From Nostoc spongiaeforme FACHB-130 (GTDB lineage: Bacteria; Cyanobacteriota; Cyanobacteriia; Cyanobacteriales; Nostocaceae): a DNA stretch of 64,000 nt. The translations under genes and the position numbers were made by a program. The stretch lies in the NCBI RefSeq assembly GCF_014698475.1, contig NZ_JACJTB010000018.1, forward strand, positions 1 to 64,000. The letters run 5' to 3'. Shown here one piece after another: positions 43,811 to 53,441 of the stretch. Position 1 is the stretch's first letter. Each line of letters begins with the position of its first letter. The notes beneath the pieces were generated by a model. The model was not told where the DNA came from and ran no database searches. It saw only the letters and a list, made by a program, of their open reading frames with translations.

Positions 43811-45799
43811 TTAATTAGGTACAGCCACTGTCGCCCCATCAGCTACTGGTTGACTTTGATATTCAGCGACAATTTGACGGAATTGTTCTCCTTCAATGGT
43901 CTCTTGTTCAATCAAAATCTCTACTAAATGGTCAACTAATGTGCGGTTTTCTTGAATCAGGCGTTTTGCGGTGTCATAGGATTGATTGACAATTTCCCGT
44001 ACTTTGCGATCAATTTGGGAGGCAATTTCTTCGGAATATTCGGATTTGTTCATCCAATCACGCCCTAAAAATACCTCACTATTGGGCGCTTCTAAGCAAA
44101 ATTGCCCAATTTCGGACATACCATACTGTGTGACCATCTGCCGCGCTATGGCTGTGGCTAATTCTAATTTGCGGTTTTCGCGCATTCCACCAGTAACTTC
44201 TGGTAAACCAAAAATTACTTCTTCGGCGGCTCTTCCTGCCAATCTGGCGGTAATTCTGGCTAATAGCTGCGATCGCGACATGAGAAAATGTTCTTCGTCG
44301 GGGGTGAACCAAGTTAAACCCCGTGACTGTCCGCGCGGAATCAAAGAGACTTTTTGTACTGGGTCATGGTCTTTGAGCAAGGTTCCGACGATGGCGTAAC
44401 CAATTTCGTGATAAGCAATTAAGCGTTTGACTTTGCTATCTACTAAGGGTGTACCTTCCATCCCCGCTACTACGCGGTCAACTGCATCATTAATTTCTAA
44501 GATGGTGATGGCATCTTTGCGTCTTCTGGCGGTGAAAATGGCGGCTTCGTTGAGTAAGTTGGCTAAATCTGCACCTGTAAAACCTGGTGTCCGCCGTGCG
44601 ATCGCTTCTAATGATACACTCTCATCAATTTTCTTATTTCGAGCATGAACTTGCAAGATTTCCAATCGCCCTTTTAAATCTGGCGCATCGACAATTACTT
44701 GTCTGTCAAAGCGTCCGGGACGTAATAAGGCTGCGTCTAAAACATCGGGACGGTTGGTAGCAGCAATAATAATGATGCCTGTATTACCTTCAAAACCATC
44801 CATTTCGGTCAGTAATTGGTTGAGGGTTTGTTCCCTCTCATCGTTCCCACCGCCAATACCCGCACCCCGTTGTCTACCTACCGCGTCAATTTCATCAATA
44901 AATATCAAACAAGGGGCATTTTCCTTGGCTTTTTTAAACAAGTCACGCACACGAGAAGCACCGACACCAACAAACATTTCCACAAATTCCGAACCGGAAA
45001 TGCTAAAAAATGGCACGCCTGCTTCACCAGCGATCGCTTTTGCCAGTAATGTTTTACCTGTACCTGGCGGCCCGACTAACAACACACCTTTGGGAATCCG
45101 TGCGCCGACAGCCGTAAATCTTTCTGGCTGCTTCAAAAAGGTGACAACTTCTTGTAATTCTTCTTTGGCTTCTTCTACACCTGCCACATCGTCAAATTTT
45201 ACCCCTGTTTTGGCTTCCATTTGGAACCGCGCTCTGGATTTGCCAAAGTTCATCGCTTGGTTAGAAGCATTGGTGGAGCGACGCAAAAACAGTAACATTA
45301 ATGCTACCAGTGGCAAAATCCACATCAAATTGATTAACAACCCAACAGCAGCCCGACTGTTAGCAGAAGAAACTTCCCCAAACTCGACGTTTTTGGCTTT
45401 GAGTTTATTAATTAACTCTGTATTTTGATTTAAAAGTCTGACTTGTAGCGGTGGTGTATCTGGCTTCTGCCCTTGTAAATATACTTTGGCGGTTTGTTCG
45501 GTTTCATCTAACTCAACTTTTCTAACTTCGCCTTTTTCGGTTCTTTTAATCAACTCGCCATAACTAATTTCGCGATCAGCTCTTTGTGCCAGGGCTGGCG
45601 TACCGCCCACAATATTTGGCAACATCATTAAACTGGCGATTAACGCCCCAGACCAAGCCACAGATTTTTTTGTTCGCTTTTGGCGGGTTTTGCCTAACTC
45701 TGAGTTGGCCTTAGTTGGTTTGATTATGGGCGATCGCTGTTGCATCAATGCCTGTCTCCTAAAATTTTTCATATCATTTAACCCTTTTTTTGCTGGCAT
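43811..45799 (-). CDS. ftsH: FtsH-family AAA protein with degenerate zinc site
   Basis: A 662-aa FtsH-type protein: an N-terminal signal/membrane region, FtsH extracytoplasmic domain, second membrane segment (about residues 155-172), then AAA domain with [16 protein letters not shown] and the second region of homology [18 protein letters not shown], all intact. The protease motif HExxH reads H464-E-I-G-Y468, so the second zinc His is Tyr (codon at 44396-44398). The later segment where FtsH has GAGND with the third ligand Asp reads [20 protein letters not shown], with no Asp. ATPase/unfoldase activity is likely, proteolysis unlikely, as in plastid FtsHi proteins. Several Met codons near the start leave the N-terminus uncertain. 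Confidence 0.9.
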   Translation of the reverse strand: MPAKKGLNDMKNFRRQALMQQRSPIIKPTKANSELGKTRQKRTKKSVAWSGALIASLMMLPNIVGGTPALAQRADREISYGELIKRTEKGEVRKVELDETEQTAKVYLQGQKPDTPPLQVRLLNQNTELINKLKAKNVEFGEVSSANSRAAVGLLINLMWILPLVALMLLFLRRSTNASNQAMNFGKSRARFQMEAKTGVKFDDVAGVEEAKEELQEVVTFLKQPERFTAVGARIPKGVLLVGPPGTGKTLLAKAIAGEAGVPFFSISGSEFVEMFVGVGASRVRDLFKKAKENAPCLIFIDEIDAVGRQRGAGIGGGNDEREQTLNQLLTEMDGFEGNTGIIIIAATNRPDVLDAALLRPGRFDRQVIVDAPDLKGRLEILQVHARNKKIDESVSLEAIARRTPGFTGADLANLLNEAAIFTARRRKDAITILEINDAVDRVVAGMEGTPLVDSKVKRLIAYHEIGYAIVGTLLKDHDPVQKVSLIPRGQSRGLTWFTPDEEHFLMSRSQLLARITARLAGRAAEEVIFGLPEVTGGMRENRKLELATAIARQMVTQYGMSEIGQFCLEAPNSEVFLGRDWMNKSEYSEEIASQIDRKVREIVNQSYDTAKRLIQENRTLVDHLVEILIEQETIEGEQFRQIVAEYQSQPVADGATVAVPN

Positions 45800-46330
45800 G
45801 AGCTTCGCGCTGATTTTATGCCTCTTTTTCTAGCAAAAATTGTAATAACTGGAAATCACGGTTTTTTATCTAGTCTAACTTCTACACCAAACTATTCCCT
45901 ACTCTCTTTACCTATGCTACTCAAGGAATTTTATTTTAGTGGGAGAAATTATACTCCTGGTCTGTGGGGAGTGTGGGGAGTGTGGGAGGTGTGGGGAGGT
46001 GTGGGGGGTGTGGGAGGTGTGGGAGGTGTGGGGAGTGTGGGAGGTGTGGGAGGTGTGGGAGGTGTGGGAGGTGTGGGGGGTGTGGGAGGTGTGGGGAGTG
46101 TGGGAGGTGTGGGGAGTGTGGGGGGTGTGGGAGGTGTGGGGGGTGAAGCAAGCTTGACTGACTATTTGCTTGAGTACAGTTTTTTGTGACTTCTCATCTC
46201 TACTGCTGCGACAAATTTGACTACAAAACCATAACTCGCTAAGATAAGCATAGTCGTAATGACTATGAGTTGCAATCGTAATTTTGTACAAGTAGTTCAT
46301 CTCATTAATTGAAAGAAGTGGGAGTGGTCA
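45800..46330. repeat. Long 9-bp-type tandem repeat array and flanks
   Basis: From about 45963 to 46145 the DNA is a run of GTGTGGGAG/GTGTGGGGAG/GTGTGGGGG units. Long open frames through it on both strands are artefacts of the period. The remaining bases of the interval show no gene. Confidence 0.85.
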
Positions 46331-46333
46331 GAT

Positions 46334-46359
46334 CCCCGACTCTTCTTAAAGAAGTCGGG
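46334..46359. repeat. Hairpin repeat related to 20855-20885
   Basis: CCCGAC-TC-TTCTT and AAGAA-GTCGGG pair around a 1-nt centre. It lies 90 bp upstream of the flavin reductase gene. Confidence 0.5.
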
Positions 46360-46450
46360 AATATAGCAGCCTATATAAATTGCTGAAAGCCTATAACTCT
46401 TTCTTCATTTCAGACTTCAGACTTCTTAATTTGTAATGGATGAGGAAATT

Positions 46451-46996
46451 ATGGTGAAAATTGTTGGCATTGGTGGTAGTTTAAGACCTAACTCTTACAC
46501 ACAGTTGGCTTTAGAAGTTGCAGCCCAAAGATTACAAGCCATAGGTGCAGATGTAGAAATTTTGGATATACGGCAACTACAGCTACCATTTTGCAACGGT
46601 GAAAAAGAATATCCCGGTTATCCTGATGTTAAACGCTTGCGTGATACTGTCAGTGGTGCCGATGGATTGATTTTGGCAACACCAGAGTATCACGGCGGCG
46701 TGAGTGGCGTATTAAAAAACGCCCTCGATTTAATGAGTTTTGAAGAACTATCGGGGAAAGTCACAGGACTTATTAGCGTTTTGGGAGGTCAATCTAATAG
46801 CAACGCCCTCAATGATTTACGCTTAATTGTGCGCTGGGTACATGGTTGGGTGATTCCAGAACAAATCGCCATCGGCCAAGCCTGGGGTGCTTTTAACCCA
46901 GAAGGTAAATTATTAGATGAAAAACTTTCCCAAAGATTTGACGAATTTGCTCAAAGTTTAGTTGATAGCACTCGCAAACTCAAAGGCATCAATTAA
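46451..46996 (+). CDS. NADPH-dependent FMN reductase
   Basis: A 181-aa flavodoxin-fold reductase. VKIVGIGGSLRPNSYTQLAL is the FMN-binding opening and ATPEYHGGVSGVLKNALDLMS near residue 75 is the family signature. LGGQSNSNALNDLR follows near residue 110. It reduces FMN or quinones with NAD(P)H; related SsuE supplies FMNH2 to alkanesulfonate monooxygenase. That would suit the NtaA/DszA-type enzyme at 17805, but the genes are 27 kb apart. I chose ATG 46451 because GAGGAA stands five to six bases before it; ATG 46436 in frame is an alternative. Confidence 0.88.
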   Translation: MVKIVGIGGSLRPNSYTQLALEVAAQRLQAIGADVEILDIRQLQLPFCNGEKEYPGYPDVKRLRDTVSGADGLILATPEYHGGVSGVLKNALDLMSFEELSGKVTGLISVLGGQSNSNALNDLRLIVRWVHGWVIPEQIAIGQAWGAFNPEGKLLDEKLSQRFDEFAQSLVDSTRKLKGIN

Positions 46997-47026
46997 ATTT
47001 GTCGGGTGGGCAAAAATTTGCCCACC

Positions 47027-47953
47027 CTACTGGCTCAATCTTTTTTGTATACCTAAATTGCCTTGTAAACCGCCAGTGTGAATTAGTAAAATGCGATCGC
47101 CCTTACTAAAAAAACCCTGCTGTAATAAATCCATCACCCCATAAAACATCTTGGCGGTGTATACATAATCTAAAGGTATACCGTAGATTTGCTGAAAGTG
47201 CTGGCTAAACTTTAGTAATTCATCGTTAACTTTGGCATAACCACCAAAGTGATAATGACAAATTAATTCCCGCGCACACAAAGATTTATTTGATATAGGT
47301 AAATCAGCCGCCAGATAATTCTGCAATAGCGTTTCGATTTCTTGTTGCAGAAATCCACCATTTTTGAGAACCGGAAAAGCAATTCCTTTTTGCTGTGGAG
47401 TGAGAGAAAGTAAAATCCCCGCAAAAGTAGTACCCGTTCCACAAGCAACGCAAATAATATCAAAATTTTCTGCTTGTTGGAGAATTTCTGTACAGCCCAG
47501 CACACCATTTAAATTACATCCACCTTCAGGAATAATAAACACCTCACCGTAACGTTCTTGAAGTTCTGCTTGTAATTCTGGAGAATTGCGTTGTTTGTAA
47601 ACAGTGCGACTTATGTAGACAAGCTGCATCCCCTGTTCTACCGCAAAACTCAACGTCGGATTTAGTGGTAGCGTTTCTTCACCACGAATTACACCGATGG
47701 TCTGCAAACCAAATAACTTACCTGCGGCGGCGGTGGCAAAAATGTGATTAGAATAAGCACCGCCAAATGTTAACAATGTGGTGAAATTTCTTTTTTTTGC
47801 TTCTAACAAATTGTATTTCAGCTTATACCACTTATTACCGTTAACCCAAGGGTGCATCATATCAAGACGCAGTACCGATATTTCCACACCAGCACTTTCG
47901 ATGATGTCGCTATGAATTTGTTGTGTCGGTGGAGGCAGAAATATTGAGGTCAT
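47027..47953 (-). CDS. PLP-dependent ACC deaminase/D-cysteine desulfhydrase family protein
   Basis: A 308-aa fold-type II PLP enzyme. The Schiff-base Lys lies in NGNKWYKLKYN near residues 38-48, TFGGAYSNHIFATAAAG binds the substrate carboxylate, GTGTTFAG binds PLP phosphate, and the end has LLIHTGGLQGN. The family contains 1-aminocyclopropane-1-carboxylate deaminases and D-cysteine desulfhydrases; cyanobacterial members are usually taken as the latter, releasing sulfide, pyruvate and ammonia. Sequence alone does not settle the substrate. It converges with the flavin reductase gene and is not in an operon. Confidence 0.85.
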   Translation of the reverse strand: MTSIFLPPPTQQIHSDIIESAGVEISVLRLDMMHPWVNGNKWYKLKYNLLEAKKRNFTTLLTFGGAYSNHIFATAAAGKLFGLQTIGVIRGEETLPLNPTLSFAVEQGMQLVYISRTVYKQRNSPELQAELQERYGEVFIIPEGGCNLNGVLGCTEILQQAENFDIICVACGTGTTFAGILLSLTPQQKGIAFPVLKNGGFLQQEIETLLQNYLAADLPISNKSLCARELICHYHFGGYAKVNDELLKFSQHFQQIYGIPLDYVYTAKMFYGVMDLLQQGFFSKGDRILLIHTGGLQGNLGIQKRLSQ

Positions 47954-48364
47954 TTTTAATGCTATAGGACTAATATTTGATTTCTGAAATGTACTGGCGT
48001 GGCAAGGCTAAAATGTTGCATTAAAAACCTATTTTATCCGCGTTCATCCGCGTCCATCTGCGGTTAATTTTATACTTTATAATGTAATATTTTAGTCTAG
48101 ATAGTCCACTACACATACTGAGATTTTTTCATAAATCGAATCGGATTCCTATATTAAATACCTTACTTCTATCAGAAGTCGGGTATTTTATCATTCAAAA
48201 CTAATGGTACACATTGATATAAATCAATGGTAAACCAAATTGAGTCATGAATAAAACTTACTAATGAGTGTCTTTAGAAATTGGCATTTTACTAATTGAA
48301 GATAACAGTCCAACATAATAGTAAGCAGATTCACTCCAGATAAATTGATTTTTGGAGAAACCCA
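47954..48364. other. Intergenic region upstream of flv4 with repeats and a hairpin
   Basis: ATCCGCGTTCATCCGCGTCC near 48037-48056 recurs in variant form at 61521-61560. A hairpin AAATACC/ACTTCT - AGAAGT/GGTATTT spans 48156-48188. Part of the dispersed TTTTTTCATAAATC element is at 48124-48137. The flv4 promoter should lie in the last 150 bp; GGAG at 48353-48356 is its ribosome site. Confidence 0.5.
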
Positions 48365-50095
48365 ATGGTTGCACTTACAGAAAATACTTCAATTCTTGCT
48401 AATCCATCACGTTTAACTATCCAAACTATTAAAATAGCCACTCAAACTACTGCAATTCGTTGCCTTGATTGGGACAGAGAGCGTTTTGATGTTGAGTTTG
48501 GTTTACGCAACGGAACGACATATAATTCTTTTTTAATTCAAGGTGAAAAAATTGCTTTAGTTGATACTTCTCATCGCAAATTTGAGGAACTGTATCTAGA
48601 CATATTAACAGGATTAATTGAGCCAACAAAAATAGATTATTTAGTTATCAGTCACACAGAACCCGATCATAGTGGACTAGTTAAAGATATCTTGCAATTA
48701 GTACCAGATATTACTGTTGTGGGTGCCAAGGTGGCGATTCAATTTTTAGAAAATATGGTTCACCAGCCATTTAAATCGATTACGGTAAAAAGTGGCGATC
48801 GCTTAGATTTAGGTAATGGTCATGAATTAGAATTTATTTCAGCGCCTAACCTGCATTGGCCAGATACAATATTTACTTACGACCACAAAACAGGTACTCT
48901 CTTTACCTGTGATGTGTTTGGAATGCACTACTGTGATGACCATACCTTTGATGAAAATTTAGCCATCATTGAAGAAGATTTTCATTATTACTATGATTGC
49001 TTAATGGGGCCAAATGCTCGCTCAGTTTTGGCAGCATTAAAACGTATTGAAAAATTAGAAATAGCCACAGTCGCCACAGGACATGGGCCATTATTAAAGC
49101 ATCACATTACTGAATGGCTAGACCGCTATCAAAATTGGAGTTTAGAACAAACTAAAACTGAGCAATTTGTTGCTATATTCTACACAGAAGATTACGGTTA
49201 CAGTGAGACGATCGCACGTTACATTGCACATGGCATTACCAGAACTGGAGTAGTCGTAGAATTAATTCCTCTGAATAGTACTGAACCGCAAGAAATTCGG
49301 GAATTAGTCTCACAAGCTGCGGGTTTAGTCATCGGAATGCCACCCCAATCTGCTACGCTTGCTCAAACAGCATTGAGTACGATATTAGCTGCGGCTCATT
49401 ATAAACAAGCAATTGGTTTATTTGAGTCGGGTGGTGGAGAAGATGAACCAGTGTATCCGTTGCGGAATAAGTTTCAAGAAATTGGTTTAACGGAAGCTTT
49501 TCCACCAATTTTAATTAAAGAAACTCCCACCAGAGTGACAGAACAATTGTGTGATGAAGCGGGAACAGATATCGGACTTTGGTTAAACCGCGATCGCGCC
49601 ATCAAACAAATCAAATCCATCAACACTGATTTAGAAAAAGCTCTTGGGCGCATTAGCACAGGCTTATATATCATCACCGCTAAAAAAGCAGAAATTCAAA
49701 GCGCCATGTTTGCTTCTTGGGTGACACAAGCCAGCGCCAGTCCGTTTGGTGTAGCCATTGCTGTGGCGAAAGAACGCGCCATTGAATCATTAATGCACGT
49801 AGGCGATCGCTTTGTGTTAAACGTCCTGGAAGAAGGGAAGTACCAAGGCTATATGAAACACTTCCTCAAGCGTTTCCCTCCTGGTGGCGATCGCTTTGCT
49901 GGCGTGAAAACCTATGCTGCTGCTAATGGTTGTCCAATTCTGGCTGACGCTTTAGCTTACATAGAATGTGAAATCACCAGTCGCATGGATTGTGGCGATC
50001 ATTGGGTGATTTATAGCACCGTCCAAACTGGAAGAGTCGCAAACATCAACGGACTCACCGCCGTTCATCACCGCAAAGTTGGTAATCACTACTAA
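48365..50095 (+). CDS. flv4: Flavodiiron protein, Flv4 type
   Basis: A 576-aa cyanobacterial flavodiiron protein: beta-lactamase-like diiron domain, flavodoxin domain (from about residue 270) and C-terminal flavin reductase domain (from about 425). The diiron ligands are canonical: H97-x-E99-x-D101-H102, the His of NLHWPD, the Asp of TCDVFG and His of TGHGPL. Of the two flavodiiron genes here only this one keeps the motif, which marks it as Flv4 rather than Flv2. The order with a PsiE-like gene and a second flavodiiron gene equals flv4-sll0218-flv2 of Synechocystis. There the Flv2/Flv4 heterodimer diverts electrons at the PSII acceptor side to protect against photodamage, mainly at low inorganic carbon. 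Confidence 0.93.
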   Translation: MVALTENTSILANPSRLTIQTIKIATQTTAIRCLDWDRERFDVEFGLRNGTTYNSFLIQGEKIALVDTSHRKFEELYLDILTGLIEPTKIDYLVISHTEPDHSGLVKDILQLVPDITVVGAKVAIQFLENMVHQPFKSITVKSGDRLDLGNGHELEFISAPNLHWPDTIFTYDHKTGTLFTCDVFGMHYCDDHTFDENLAIIEEDFHYYYDCLMGPNARSVLAALKRIEKLEIATVATGHGPLLKHHITEWLDRYQNWSLEQTKTEQFVAIFYTEDYGYSETIARYIAHGITRTGVVVELIPLNSTEPQEIRELVSQAAGLVIGMPPQSATLAQTALSTILAAAHYKQAIGLFESGGGEDEPVYPLRNKFQEIGLTEAFPPILIKETPTRVTEQLCDEAGTDIGLWLNRDRAIKQIKSINTDLEKALGRISTGLYIITAKKAEIQSAMFASWVTQASASPFGVAIAVAKERAIESLMHVGDRFVLNVLEEGKYQGYMKHFLKRFPPGGDRFAGVKTYAAANGCPILADALAYIECEITSRMDCGDHWVIYSTVQTGRVANINGLTAVHHRKVGNHY

Positions 50096-50212
50096 ATCAA
50101 GTCACAAGTAAAAAGGTAAAAGTCAAAAGCGAATAGTAATGAGTCAAAACAAAAGACTTAATTTTACCTTTTTACTTAATTAATTACGCAGTCTATATTC
50201 ACATAAAAAGCC

Positions 50213-50707
50213 ATGTATAAGCCTGTTGATGATAGTCCAATTACCGCCTACGAAATTAATAGAGTTCGTGTTGTTCGCAGCTTGGAAATGATTCAAGATG
50301 TGATTGTAATTTCATTATGTATTGGCTTATTTAGCTTCATGGCAATTCAGGTGAGAGATATGTTTCTCTCCCTACTTCCTCCGCTAAATTTCCAAGTTGT
50401 GACTGCTGATATTTTGTTTTTGTTGATTTTAGTTGAGTTGTTCCGACTGCTGATTATTTACTTACAAGAACAACGCATATCTATTGGTGTGGCGGTAGAA
50501 GTTTCGATTGTTTCTGCTTTACGCGAAGTAATTGTTAAAGGTGTACTGGAAACTAATTGGACTCAGGTTTTAGCAGCTTGTGCATTTTTATTAGTGCTAG
50601 GAATTCTCTTGATTTTAAGAGTTTGGCTACCACCAACTTTTGAAGGTATTGACCCAGAACAACAAATATCCCAACGCTACAGAAAAAATCGTCAAAATCA
50701 ACAATGA
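50213..50707 (+). CDS. PsiE-family membrane protein, Sll0218 homolog
   Basis: A 164-aa membrane protein with about four hydrophobic segments, of the phosphate-starvation-inducible PsiE family. RSLEMIQDVIVISLCIGLFS is the first segment and LVELFRLLIIYLQEQRISI the third. Placed between flv4 and flv2, it corresponds by position and length to Sll0218 of Synechocystis, reported to aid photosystem II assembly or stability. Spacers of about 117 bp on each side hold small repeats, including TATGAAG units at 50715-50740 before flv2, but the three genes are collinear and likely co-transcribed. Confidence 0.88.
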   Translation: MYKPVDDSPITAYEINRVRVVRSLEMIQDVIVISLCIGLFSFMAIQVRDMFLSLLPPLNFQVVTADILFLLILVELFRLLIIYLQEQRISIGVAVEVSIVSALREVIVKGVLETNWTQVLAACAFLLVLGILLILRVWLPPTFEGIDPEQQISQRYRKNRQNQQ

Positions 50708-50825
50708 ATTAGGAAGTATGAAGTATGAAGTATGAAATGAAAACTAAAGCATAAAAATTTTTGCTTCATACCTCACACTTTATACTTTTAAAACTTCACA
50801 CTTCAGACTTATTTAAGAGGTTACT

Positions 50826-52562
50826 ATGTCTATTGCTACTATCACACCCAGCCGTCCGAGAGATGTCCAGGTTGCTGAAATTGGACAAAATACAATTATT
50901 TTGCGATCGCGCACATGGGACAGACTAAAATTTGAGGTTGAATATTCCCGCCAAAAAGGCACTACAGCCAACTCTTATTTAATTCAAGCTGATAAAAAAG
51001 CTGTAATTGACCCGCCTGGTGAATCGTTTACTGAAATCTACATTCACGAATTAACACAACATCTAGATTTAGCAACCCTAGATTACATCATTCTTAACCA
51101 CGTCAACCCCAACCGCCGCACCACACTGAAAGTCTTACTGTCTCATGCACCACAAGCGACAATAATTTGTTCTCGTCCGGCGGTTAATGCTTTAAAATCC
51201 ACCTTTCCCGAATTAGAGTCACACATTCAAGCAGTACGTTCAGAAGATACTTTAGATTTGGGACAAGGCCATTTGTTGTCATTCGTGACTGTACCCACTC
51301 CCCGTTGGGCAGATGGACTCTGTACTTATGATTCTGCAAGTAAAATTCTATATACAGACAAATTTTTTGGCGCACATATCTGCGAAGATAAGCTTTTTGA
51401 CGAAGACTGGAAAAAATTAGACGCAGAACGACGTTATTATTTTGAATGTCTTCATGCACCCCAAGCTAAACAAGTCGAAGTTGCTTTAGATAAATTGGCA
51501 ACATTAGGTGCAAGATATTATGCACCAGCACATGGCCCGGTTGTGCGTTATAGTTTGAGTCGGTTTACTTATGATTATCGCCAATGGTGTCAAGGGCAGA
51601 AATCCCAGGAATTTAGCGTCGCCTTATTATATGCTTCCGCTTATGGTAATACGGCAATTGTAGCGAATGCGATCGCTCAAGGATTAATTCAAAACGGCAT
51701 TAATGTAGAATCAATTGACTGCGAACTAGTAGACACAGCCGAAATTACTCGCATTATCGAAGCCTGCGACGGCTTTATTATCGGTTCCCCCACTTTAGGC
51801 GGTCATGCACCCACCCAAATTCAAACAGCCTTGGGGATAATTTTATCAACAGCCGCTAAAACCAAGTTAGCAGGTGTCTTTGGTTCCTACGGCTGGAGTG
51901 GTGAAGCCATTGATTTACTAGAAAGCAAACTCACAGATGCAAATTATCGCTTAGGTTTTGAAACCATTAGAGTGCGCTTTAGTCCCACAGTTGAGACTCT
52001 GCAACAGTGTAAAGATGCAGGTGCTACCTTTGCTCAAACCTTGAAAAAAACCAAAAAACTGCGTGTTCCCCGCCAAGCCGTTACAGAAGCACAAGTAGAC
52101 CGCACAGAACAAGCCGTCGGGAGAATAGTTGGGTCTTTGTGTGTGGTAACAACTCGTGACCAAAACAGTCACAAAGGAATTTTAACTTCTTGGGTATCAC
52201 AAGCCACCTTTAATCCACCTGGAATTATGATTGCAATTTCTCCAGAACAAAATGCTGATTTAATGCGTCATCCCGGTGATAAATTTGTGTTGAATATTCT
52301 CAAAGAAGGTAGAAATGTGCGCCGCTATTTTTCCCGCCAAAGTACTTCCGGTGATAACCCATTTGCGAATCTTTCTACCCAAACTGCTACTAATGGTTGT
52401 TTGATTCTTGATGACGCATTAGCCTATTTAGAATGCACAGTCCAAAATCAAATAGAATGCGGCGATCGATGGTTGATTTATGCTGTTGTAGATAAAGGCG
52501 AAATGTTAACCAATGATGGCATGACCGCAATTGAACATCGCAAATCTGGTAGTTTTTATTAA
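50826..52562 (+). CDS. flv2: Flavodiiron protein, Flv2 type
   Basis: A 578-aa flavodiiron protein with the same three domains as Flv4. The diiron motif is substituted: H92-V-N-P-N-R instead of HxExDH, PTPRWAD instead of NLHWPD, and TDKFFG instead of TCDVFG, leaving the last His (PAHGPV). Such substitutions distinguish Flv1/Flv2 from Flv3/Flv4, so this subunit is not expected to bind a normal diiron centre alone and should work as the partner of Flv4. The C-terminal flavin reductase domain includes LTSWVSQATFNPPG near residue 460. Start ATG 50826 follows TTAAGAGG. Confidence 0.92.
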   Translation: MSIATITPSRPRDVQVAEIGQNTIILRSRTWDRLKFEVEYSRQKGTTANSYLIQADKKAVIDPPGESFTEIYIHELTQHLDLATLDYIILNHVNPNRRTTLKVLLSHAPQATIICSRPAVNALKSTFPELESHIQAVRSEDTLDLGQGHLLSFVTVPTPRWADGLCTYDSASKILYTDKFFGAHICEDKLFDEDWKKLDAERRYYFECLHAPQAKQVEVALDKLATLGARYYAPAHGPVVRYSLSRFTYDYRQWCQGQKSQEFSVALLYASAYGNTAIVANAIAQGLIQNGINVESIDCELVDTAEITRIIEACDGFIIGSPTLGGHAPTQIQTALGIILSTAAKTKLAGVFGSYGWSGEAIDLLESKLTDANYRLGFETIRVRFSPTVETLQQCKDAGATFAQTLKKTKKLRVPRQAVTEAQVDRTEQAVGRIVGSLCVVTTRDQNSHKGILTSWVSQATFNPPGIMIAISPEQNADLMRHPGDKFVLNILKEGRNVRRYFSRQSTSGDNPFANLSTQTATNGCLILDDALAYLECTVQNQIECGDRWLIYAVVDKGEMLTNDGMTAIEHRKSGSFY

Positions 52563-52576
52563 TCAAAACCTAACTA

Positions 52577-52712
52577 TACCAATTCTGTATGAAGATGCAC
52601 TGAATTAAAGAACGAACCACATAGACGCGGTAGCGGCTTCCCGCAGGGTAGGTCGCAAAGAACACAAAGAAAGACAAGATAAATTAAATGCAGCCTCACA
52701 TAGAATTGGTAT
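52577..52712. repeat. MITE-like element, family B, copy 2
   Basis: A 136-bp relative of 33520-33630 with the same ends (TACCAATTCTGTATG and CACATAGAATTGGTA). Its interior carries an extra segment of about 28 bp (GCGGTAGCGGCTTCCCGCAG within it), another known type of cyanobacterial repeat, apparently nested in it. Confidence 0.8.
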
Positions 52713-52803
52713 TAGTCTATGCAAGTTGTCCCTAAGCTTGTCGAAGGGTCGAAGTGCTAGGCTTTGTTTATTTAGCCCCAGACTTTTAGTCTGAGGGTTC
52801 TAT

Positions 52804-53214
52804 TTAATTGAGATCATTACGATTAGGTTTTGGCAATTGCAGTACTTCAGAAAAACGAGAATATTTAACCATATCAGTAGGCGGATAATCTGCCGATACT
52901 GCAATTAACCCTACTTTGATATCCTCGAAATAAATCACACCTCCAATTCGCCGTTCCACAAAGAAAGCTCCATGAAATAAATGATGTTCAGCAATATAAA
53001 TTAAGAAAAGGTCAGTAATCTTAATTTCTCTGCCAAACATTTGCTGACAAGTTTTGCTAATAACATTATCGAGGTATTGATTATAAGCAGGCTCACCCAA
53101 GTCAGTAAATTCTGGATGATCGGCAAAATTATCCATATAAAATACCCAGATATCGGATAAGTCGGCTTCATCAGTCAGTTTTTGTTTGAGTGTCTGCCAT
53201 TGATCGTTTTTCAT
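52804..53214 (-). CDS. Conserved-looking hypothetical protein (136 aa)
   Basis: I do not recognise this soluble, acidic protein. It starts MKNDQWQTLKQKL, contains WVFYMDNFADHPEFTDLG near residue 24 and FLIYIAEHHLFHGAFFVERR near residue 70, and ends with a polar tail. There is no signal peptide or membrane segment. I chose ATG 53214; the extension upstream reaches into a repeat hairpin and is less likely. It is monocistronic between flv2 and the WD40 gene, on the opposite strand to both. Codon use is like its neighbours, so it is probably a real gene. Confidence 0.65.
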   Translation of the reverse strand: MKNDQWQTLKQKLTDEADLSDIWVFYMDNFADHPEFTDLGEPAYNQYLDNVISKTCQQMFGREIKITDLFLIYIAEHHLFHGAFFVERRIGGVIYFEDIKVGLIAVSADYPPTDMVKYSRFSEVLQLPKPNRNDLN

Positions 53215-53441
53215 AGTATAGAAATTGAAGACAGTAATGTTAAACCAATTCGCAATTACTTGTTGTAACGAGGATTTAAACCCCGCCACAACACTTGCAG
53301 CTTGATAGAAGCCGGGGATTTAAACCCCCAAATTTTGTGAAAAATAAGTGTTACATAAATATGAAATGATTCATATAAATACAGGTATTTTCCTATACTT
53401 TAAATATTAAAGTAATAATCGAATAGGATTACTGTATCACT

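Noticed and set aside
44754-45428. 224-aa plus-strand ORF opposite the ftsH-like gene
   Set aside because: It is a shadow frame of the conserved AAA domain and has low-complexity Ser/Asn/Pro content.
45818-46300. Several long open frames on both strands rich in Gly-Val, Cys-Gly or His-Thr-Pro-Ser
   Set aside because: They are produced by the 9-bp tandem array, whose period keeps frames open. No real protein pattern lies outside the array.
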